A DNA stretch of 8,787 nt, taken from Anaerolinea sp. Lineage in GTDB: Bacteria > Chloroflexota > Anaerolineae > Anaerolineales > Anaerolineaceae. Positions 5,487-8,787 of the stretch are shown here, piece by piece (the first letter of the stretch is position 1; each line of letters opens with the position of its first letter). Below the pieces are notes generated by a model. The model was not told the DNA's origin. It saw nothing but the letters and a program-made list of their open reading frames with translations, and ran no database searches. The stretch spans positions 1-8,787 of the forward strand of contig PNNU01000118.1 of NCBI GenBank assembly GCA_013824385.1, in the 5' to 3' direction. The position numbers and the translations under genes are program-made.

Positions 5487-6914
5487 TTAACCTAAAATTG
5501 AGGGGTTGAATGGCTTACGCGAAATGAATTTGCCACGGCCAGGTTGCCCCAACCAATTGCCGTGGTCAACTATTAATTCTCCACGTGAGAAAACCAGCAC
5601 AGGATAACCTTGAAGCTTCCAACCTTCGTACAAGTTGTAGTCTGTCCTTTGTTGTGACCAGGCTACTCCATATTCAAGTCTCTTCTTCGGATCCCACAAA
5701 ACAAGGTCAGCATCCGAGCCAACCTGCAGGGTGCCTTTCTGTGGATACATCCCAAATAATTTCGCAGGATCGGAGCATGTCAACTTCACAAATTGATTTG
5801 CTGAAAATTTCCCTGAAACGACCATTTCTGTCCATAAGATGGGCATTCGATCCCCCACCCCCGGCAAACCATTAGGAATTTTGGTAAAGTCACCTTTGCC
5901 CAGTTCCTTCCCTGGAATGGCAACCGGTTTTCCTTCATATAAGATTGTCTTAGTCCCCTCATAGAAAAAAGGACAGTGGTCCGTGGCAATAGTTTGGATT
6001 ATTCCTTTTTCGAGACCCTGCCACAAACGAGTTTGATCTTTTTTGGTGCGCATGGGGGGAGAACAGATCCATTTTGCGCCGTCAGGTCGGGTAAGGTCAT
6101 CTTCTGAAAAGAACAAATACTGCGGACAAGTTTCTCCAAAGACCTTGAGCCCGTGTTTCTGGGCATATTCCATTAAATCCACTTCGCCGCCAGCATTCAT
6201 ATGCACAATATAGAGCGGAGCATCCGCCATGGCTGAGATTGCTGAAGCGCGCATCACGCTCTCCACAGCCCCCCAAGACGGACGCGTCTTGGCATGCCAA
6301 TCTGGCGTCAAATGTTGAGCAGCAATGGCTTCATTGACCATAATCTCGATCACATCTCCATTTTCAGCGTGCAGCATGGTAAGTATGCCGTGATCCCGGG
6401 CGATTCGCATGACCTTGAATATTTCCCCGTCCTGAAGACGGAGCCGGTTGTTATAGGCCGTAAACACTTTGATACTGGTTATACCTTCTTCCACCAGCAA
6501 AGGGATATCCCTTTCAACTGTTTCATTTAAATGAGTGATATTGGCGTGAAAAGAATAATCCACAACCGCCTTGCAGGCTGCTTTTTCTTTGAGTGCCTTC
6601 ACATTTTTAATCAGGTCATCACTGTCTTGAGATACAAAATCAATAACTGTTGTGGTCCCCCCAAATGCAGCCGCCTTGGTGCCAGTATAATGATCATCAG
6701 AAGATACCGTACCAAACATGGGCAGGTCAAGATGAACATGAACGTCCACTCCACCCGGCAGGATATAGAGCCCATTGGCATCAATCACTTTCATATTTTT
6801 GCCAGGGTCTATCCTCTCAGCGATTTGAATAATCTTGTTATCTTCAAATAACAAATCAGCGACCAGATTATTCTCTTCGGTGACCAAAGTTCCGTTTTTG
6901 ATCAAAGTGAGCAT
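5487..6914 (-). CDS. hydA: Dihydropyrimidinase / D-hydantoinase family amidohydrolase
   Basis: The 475-residue enzyme is full length for the family. It is a cytoplasmic binuclear-metal cyclic amidohydrolase that opens dihydropyrimidine or 5-substituted hydantoin rings to N-carbamoyl amino acids. All active-site residues are visible: His59/His61 (DVHVHLDLP), the carboxylated Lys149 and Tyr154 (SIKVFTAY), His182 (LHAEN), His238 (IVHMN), Ser285 (CSPPMR), Asp312 (TDHCPF) and Asn348 (IPNGLPGV). The ATG at 6914 was chosen because GGAG lies 5 nt upstream and MLTLIKNGTL is the usual N-terminus; a start nine codons earlier has no support. No dihydropyrimidine dehydrogenase, N-carbamoylase or transporter is in view, so the physiological substrate (dihydrouracil, hydantoin or other cyclic imide) is open. 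It follows the 192-residue unknown gene by 66 nt and precedes the membrane trio by 7 nt, suggesting one operon. Allantoinase and dihydroorotase are less likely given the HVHLDLPMFGT context. Confidence 0.92.
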   Translation of the reverse strand: MLTLIKNGTLVTEENNLVADLLFEDNKIIQIAERIDPGKNMKVIDANGLYILPGGVDVHVHLDLPMFGTVSSDDHYTGTKAAAFGGTTTVIDFVSQDSDDLIKNVKALKEKAACKAVVDYSFHANITHLNETVERDIPLLVEEGITSIKVFTAYNNRLRLQDGEIFKVMRIARDHGILTMLHAENGDVIEIMVNEAIAAQHLTPDWHAKTRPSWGAVESVMRASAISAMADAPLYIVHMNAGGEVDLMEYAQKHGLKVFGETCPQYLFFSEDDLTRPDGAKWICSPPMRTKKDQTRLWQGLEKGIIQTIATDHCPFFYEGTKTILYEGKPVAIPGKELGKGDFTKIPNGLPGVGDRMPILWTEMVVSGKFSANQFVKLTCSDPAKLFGMYPQKGTLQVGSDADLVLWDPKKRLEYGVAWSQQRTDYNLYEGWKLQGYPVLVFSRGELIVDHGNWLGQPGRGKFISRKPFNPSILG

Positions 6915-6919
6915 TGAGA

Positions 6920-6923
6920 CTCC
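6920..6923 (-). promoter_or_regulatory. Shine-Dalgarno of hydA (decides the start)
   Basis: GGAG on the minus strand lies 5 nt before the ATG at 6914. It supports that start over the in-frame codon 27 nt upstream, which would add nine residues not usual for the family. Confidence 0.75.
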
Positions 6924-6980
6924 AATAAATGAGTTGATCAAGAGTGTACGTGTTCCAATTCTACCAGCAATGAAAACGAA

Positions 6981-7559
6981 TTAAATATTAGTAAAGTCCT
7001 GATCGGCAGCAGGCACAATCATTTGGCCTAACAGTTGTAATAATTCGTCATCAGAAAAAAGTTTCAATTGTTTGCTATTGTCGTCGGGATGGTAGGTTTG
7101 TTTTCTTTCCCGCAGACACTTCCACAATATTTCGCGTTCGTCGGCTTTTACCACTAGATCATTCACAATACGAGCTTCGTTCGCCAATGAACCGAGTGTA
7201 TATAAGAAAGTGATCCTCTTCCACTCTCCAGCGGGGATGGGTGGCGAAAGCTTTTCAATTGGTCCGATTTGGATCTTGAAATACTCTTCTTTTGCACGTG
7301 GATGATCGAGTTCGTCTTTGAGTAAGGCGCCCCGTGTGGTCAATTCGTGCCCCAGAACTTCAGCGAAGTATTCTATTCTCCAACGGTGCTCGTAACCAAA
7401 ACTGCCGGTCTGATAAAAAGCGAGGTAATCAACATCAATGATCTTTGGCGCCATTCGCAATGGAATGCGATACCAGCCCAACAAACGCGCGATTTCGAAA
7501 TCTTTGGTATTGGGAATAACCGCCACCAAAATCAGGGCATTTTCAGAAAATGAATTCAT
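6981..7559 (-). CDS. Uncharacterised 192-residue soluble protein
   Basis: I do not recognise a named domain. The protein starts MNSFSENALILVAVIPN and has motif-like blocks: DFEIARLLGWYRIPLRMAPK (20-39), DYLAFYQTGSFG (44-55), GHELTTRGALLKDELDHPRA (70-89), EYFKIQIGPIEKL (92-104) and AGEWKRITFLYTLG (110-123). From memory, this block order occurs in hypothetical proteins of Chloroflexota; that is unverified. There are no signal peptide or membrane segments. The C-terminal 50 residues are more polar and look less conserved. The ATG at 7559 was chosen for the AAGGAGG 6 nt upstream; an earlier in-frame start 13 codons up has no ribosome site. It is the first gene after the terminator at 7619-7656 and precedes hydA by 66 nt. 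Its role is unknown; nucleic-acid binding or a nuclease-like fold are possibilities without direct motif support. Confidence 0.85.
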   Translation of the reverse strand: MNSFSENALILVAVIPNTKDFEIARLLGWYRIPLRMAPKIIDVDYLAFYQTGSFGYEHRWRIEYFAEVLGHELTTRGALLKDELDHPRAKEEYFKIQIGPIEKLSPPIPAGEWKRITFLYTLGSLANEARIVNDLVVKADEREILWKCLRERKQTYHPDDNSKQLKLFSDDELLQLLGQMIVPAADQDFTNI

Positions 7560-7565
7560 GGTTCC

Positions 7566-7572
7566 CCTCCTT
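7566..7572 (-). promoter_or_regulatory. Strong Shine-Dalgarno of the 192-residue gene
   Basis: AAGGAGG on the minus strand, 6 nt before the ATG at 7559, is the best ribosome binding site in the window. It fixes the start of this gene. Confidence 0.85.
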
Positions 7573-7599
7573 AAACATCCCACAAAACAATTCAACAAT

Positions 7600-7605
7600 A
7601 TTGTA
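7600..7605 (-). promoter_or_regulatory. Possible -10 box for the unit starting at 7559
   Basis: TACAAT on the minus strand (5 of 6 to consensus) lies between the upstream terminator and the gene at 7559, and would give a leader of about 35 nt. No convincing -35 box sits 16-18 bp upstream, where the sequence falls in the T-tract of the terminator. Position after a terminator makes a promoter here reasonable, but this exact box is weak evidence. Confidence 0.3.
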
Positions 7606-7618
7606 GCTGATTCTGGTT

Positions 7619-7656
7619 AAAAAATGTCTGGGTCTGACAATCAATCAGACCCAGAC
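7619..7656 (-). terminator. Rho-independent terminator of the PLP-enzyme gene
   Basis: On the minus strand GTCTGGGTCTGA and its perfect complement form a 12-bp stem (7656-7645 with 7637-7626) with a 7-nt loop, followed by A and six T (7624-7619). It lies 20 nt after the stop codon at 7677. The plus-strand side has no matching T-run, so it should act only on minus-strand transcripts. It separates the PLP enzyme from the downstream hydantoinase/membrane-gene unit. Confidence 0.93.
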
Positions 7657-7676
7657 TAATATTAGTAGTTTAATTC

Positions 7677-8787
7677 TTATTTACTGATTCCGACCCTGTC
7701 ATTAAACTCGGCGATCAATTCATCAACCTTGCCCACCTGGTCTTGAACATCCGTCCAGTAGTCAGGTGCGTACCATTGGTCTTGAATTTCTTGATAGGTT
7801 TTGCCTTGCTGCTCCACCCAGGTGAAGTATTTTAAATTATGCACACGCTTGCGGGATTCATAAGTCAATTCCAACAGATTGTCGCTGGTGACTCCCTGCA
7901 GATATTGTGCGTAAACCGCGGCGGCATCCGATTCAGTGAATGGACCCATTTCACTGTGCATTTCTTTGATCCTGCTGCCATAAAGTTCCATTGAGTCAGT
8001 AAAGACGGTAAAGACAATATCATTTTCAGTCAATTCATAATATTTGGCGAATTTGATTGCGGACAAGGTATTGGCAATCCCTGAAAAACCCAACAAATCA
8101 AGGTGTTCAATGACTTCTTGCGGAACACCTTTTTTAATCAAATACTTGCGGCCTTCAGGTTCATTGAAGAGGCGCGAAATGTTGACCACGGCGTTATCAT
8201 CGATTGCCACTACAAAATCAGTGTTCTTAACATTGTGGATCCAGGGCACATGCTTGTCACCAATGCCTTCGATGCGGTGGGCACCGAAACCATTATTGAG
8301 CAAGGTCGGACACTGCAGCGCCTCACTGGCAATGATTTTGCTCATGGGATATTGTTGTTTCAGATAATCACCTGATGCAATCGTCCCAGCCGAACCGGTG
8401 GTTAATGCCACGCCGCGATAATTATCGCCAGCACGTGATACTTTTTTGAGTACCTCTTCAATGGCATGCCCGGTGATCTCGTAATGCCACATGTAATTGC
8501 CAAATTCTTCAAACTGGTTAAAGATCATCAAATCTTGACCTGATTTTCTTAATTCCCAGCATTTGTCGAATATTTCTTTGACATTTGATTCTGTTCCAGG
8601 GGTAGCAATCACTTCGCTGGCAATATTCTTCAACCAGTCAAAACGTTCGCGAGACATACCCTGCGGCAAGATCGCAATGGATTCGCATCCCATTAGCGCG
8701 GAATCGTACGCGCCGCCGCGGCAATAATTGCCCGTGGAAGGCCATACCGCTTTTTGTTTGGTTGGATCAAACTGACCCGTTACCAGG
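7677..8787 (-). CDS. Fold-type II PLP-dependent enzyme (cysteine synthase/threonine dehydratase superfamily), partial at N-terminus
   Basis: The reading frame is open to the window edge, giving 369 visible codons; an internal ATG at 8693 is not the start. Upstream of it the frame reads VWPSTGNYCRGGAYDSALMG (visible residues 14-33), the substrate-binding STxGN loop of the superfamily. GVALTTGSAGTIASGDY (125-141) is the glycine-rich loop that holds the PLP phosphate. EGIGDKHVPWI (173-183) and LGFSGIANTLSAIKFAK (232-248) are further typical elements. The Schiff-base lysine normally lies ahead of the STxGN loop, so it is outside the window. The C-terminus, past about residue 250, is longer than in a simple cysteine synthase and ends with aromatic-rich ELTYESRKRVHNLKYFTW and QWYAPDYWTDV. 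The reaction (lyase, beta-replacement or deaminase) cannot be assigned. It is followed by a strong terminator and so is transcribed apart from hydA. Confidence 0.88.
   Translation of the reverse strand, partial: LVTGQFDPTKQKAVWPSTGNYCRGGAYDSALMGCESIAILPQGMSRERFDWLKNIASEVIATPGTESNVKEIFDKCWELRKSGQDLMIFNQFEEFGNYMWHYEITGHAIEEVLKKVSRAGDNYRGVALTTGSAGTIASGDYLKQQYPMSKIIASEALQCPTLLNNGFGAHRIEGIGDKHVPWIHNVKNTDFVVAIDDNAVVNISRLFNEPEGRKYLIKKGVPQEVIEHLDLLGFSGIANTLSAIKFAKYYELTENDIVFTVFTDSMELYGSRIKEMHSEMGPFTESDAAAVYAQYLQGVTSDNLLELTYESRKRVHNLKYFTWVEQQGKTYQEIQDQWYAPDYWTDVQDQVGKVDELIAEFNDRVGISK

Noticed and set aside
6925..6965. Promoter for hydA of the form TTGCTG-16-TACACT
   Set aside because: The -35 matches only 3 of 6 positions, the -10 only 4 of 6, and the spacer is short; co-transcription from upstream is simpler.
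7626..7656. The 12-bp inverted repeat as an end of a mobile element
   Set aside because: The repeat is a tight hairpin followed by a T-run right after a stop codon, which is a terminator; no transposase or target duplication is seen.
8691..8693. ATG at 8693 as the start of the PLP enzyme
   Set aside because: The frame stays open to the window edge and the upstream codons encode the conserved STGN substrate loop, so the gene begins beyond 8787.
5487..8787. A ygeX-hyuA-like pair (diaminopropionate ammonia-lyase with hydantoinase)
   Set aside because: The PLP enzyme does not resemble diaminopropionate ammonia-lyase in its loops as I remember them, and a strong terminator and another gene separate it from hydA.

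Overview
All recognisable genes in this window lie on the minus strand, so transcription runs from the high-coordinate end to the low-coordinate end. The proteins and gene order look like an uncultured, moderately AT-rich member of the Chloroflexota, probably Anaerolineae. That placement rests on remembered similarity of the hypothetical and membrane proteins, not on a search, and is only moderately secure. There are no tRNA or rRNA genes, CRISPR arrays, insertion sequences or phage genes. The window is densely coding and no gap exceeds about 180 bases.

In transcription order: (1) Positions 8787-7677 hold the C-terminal part of a fold-type II PLP-dependent enzyme (tryptophan-synthase-beta/cysteine-synthase superfamily), closed by a strong intrinsic terminator at 7619-7656. 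(2) A new unit begins at 7559 with a 192-residue protein of unknown function that has a near-perfect Shine-Dalgarno. A dihydropyrimidinase/hydantoinase with all metal-binding residues follows (6914-5487). (3) Seven bases later come three tightly packed membrane genes (5479-1903), joined by a TAATG stop/start overlap and an ATGA overlap. They are a NuoL/NuoM-like protein, a small NuoK/HyfE-like protein and a NuoN-like protein. There are no hydrogenase, quinone or NADH modules in view, and both large subunits lack most of the lysines that normally form the proton channel. (4) A 393-residue coiled-coil protein follows (1863-682). (5) A perfect-consensus sigma-70-type promoter (TTGACA, 17 bp, TATAAT) then drives rplU (L21) and rpmA (L27), the latter cut by the window edge.

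The most interesting part is the three-gene antiporter-like membrane cluster. It looks like the ion-translocating arm of complex I, group 4 hydrogenase or Mrp cut down to three subunits, with altered charged residues in the half-channels. It sits with a hydantoinase upstream and a coiled-coil protein downstream. Whether it moves ions, and what would drive it, cannot be told from the sequence. The rplU promoter also carries a compact set of GTCAA/TTGAC half-sites around its -35 box, followed by a structured leader of about 105 nt.
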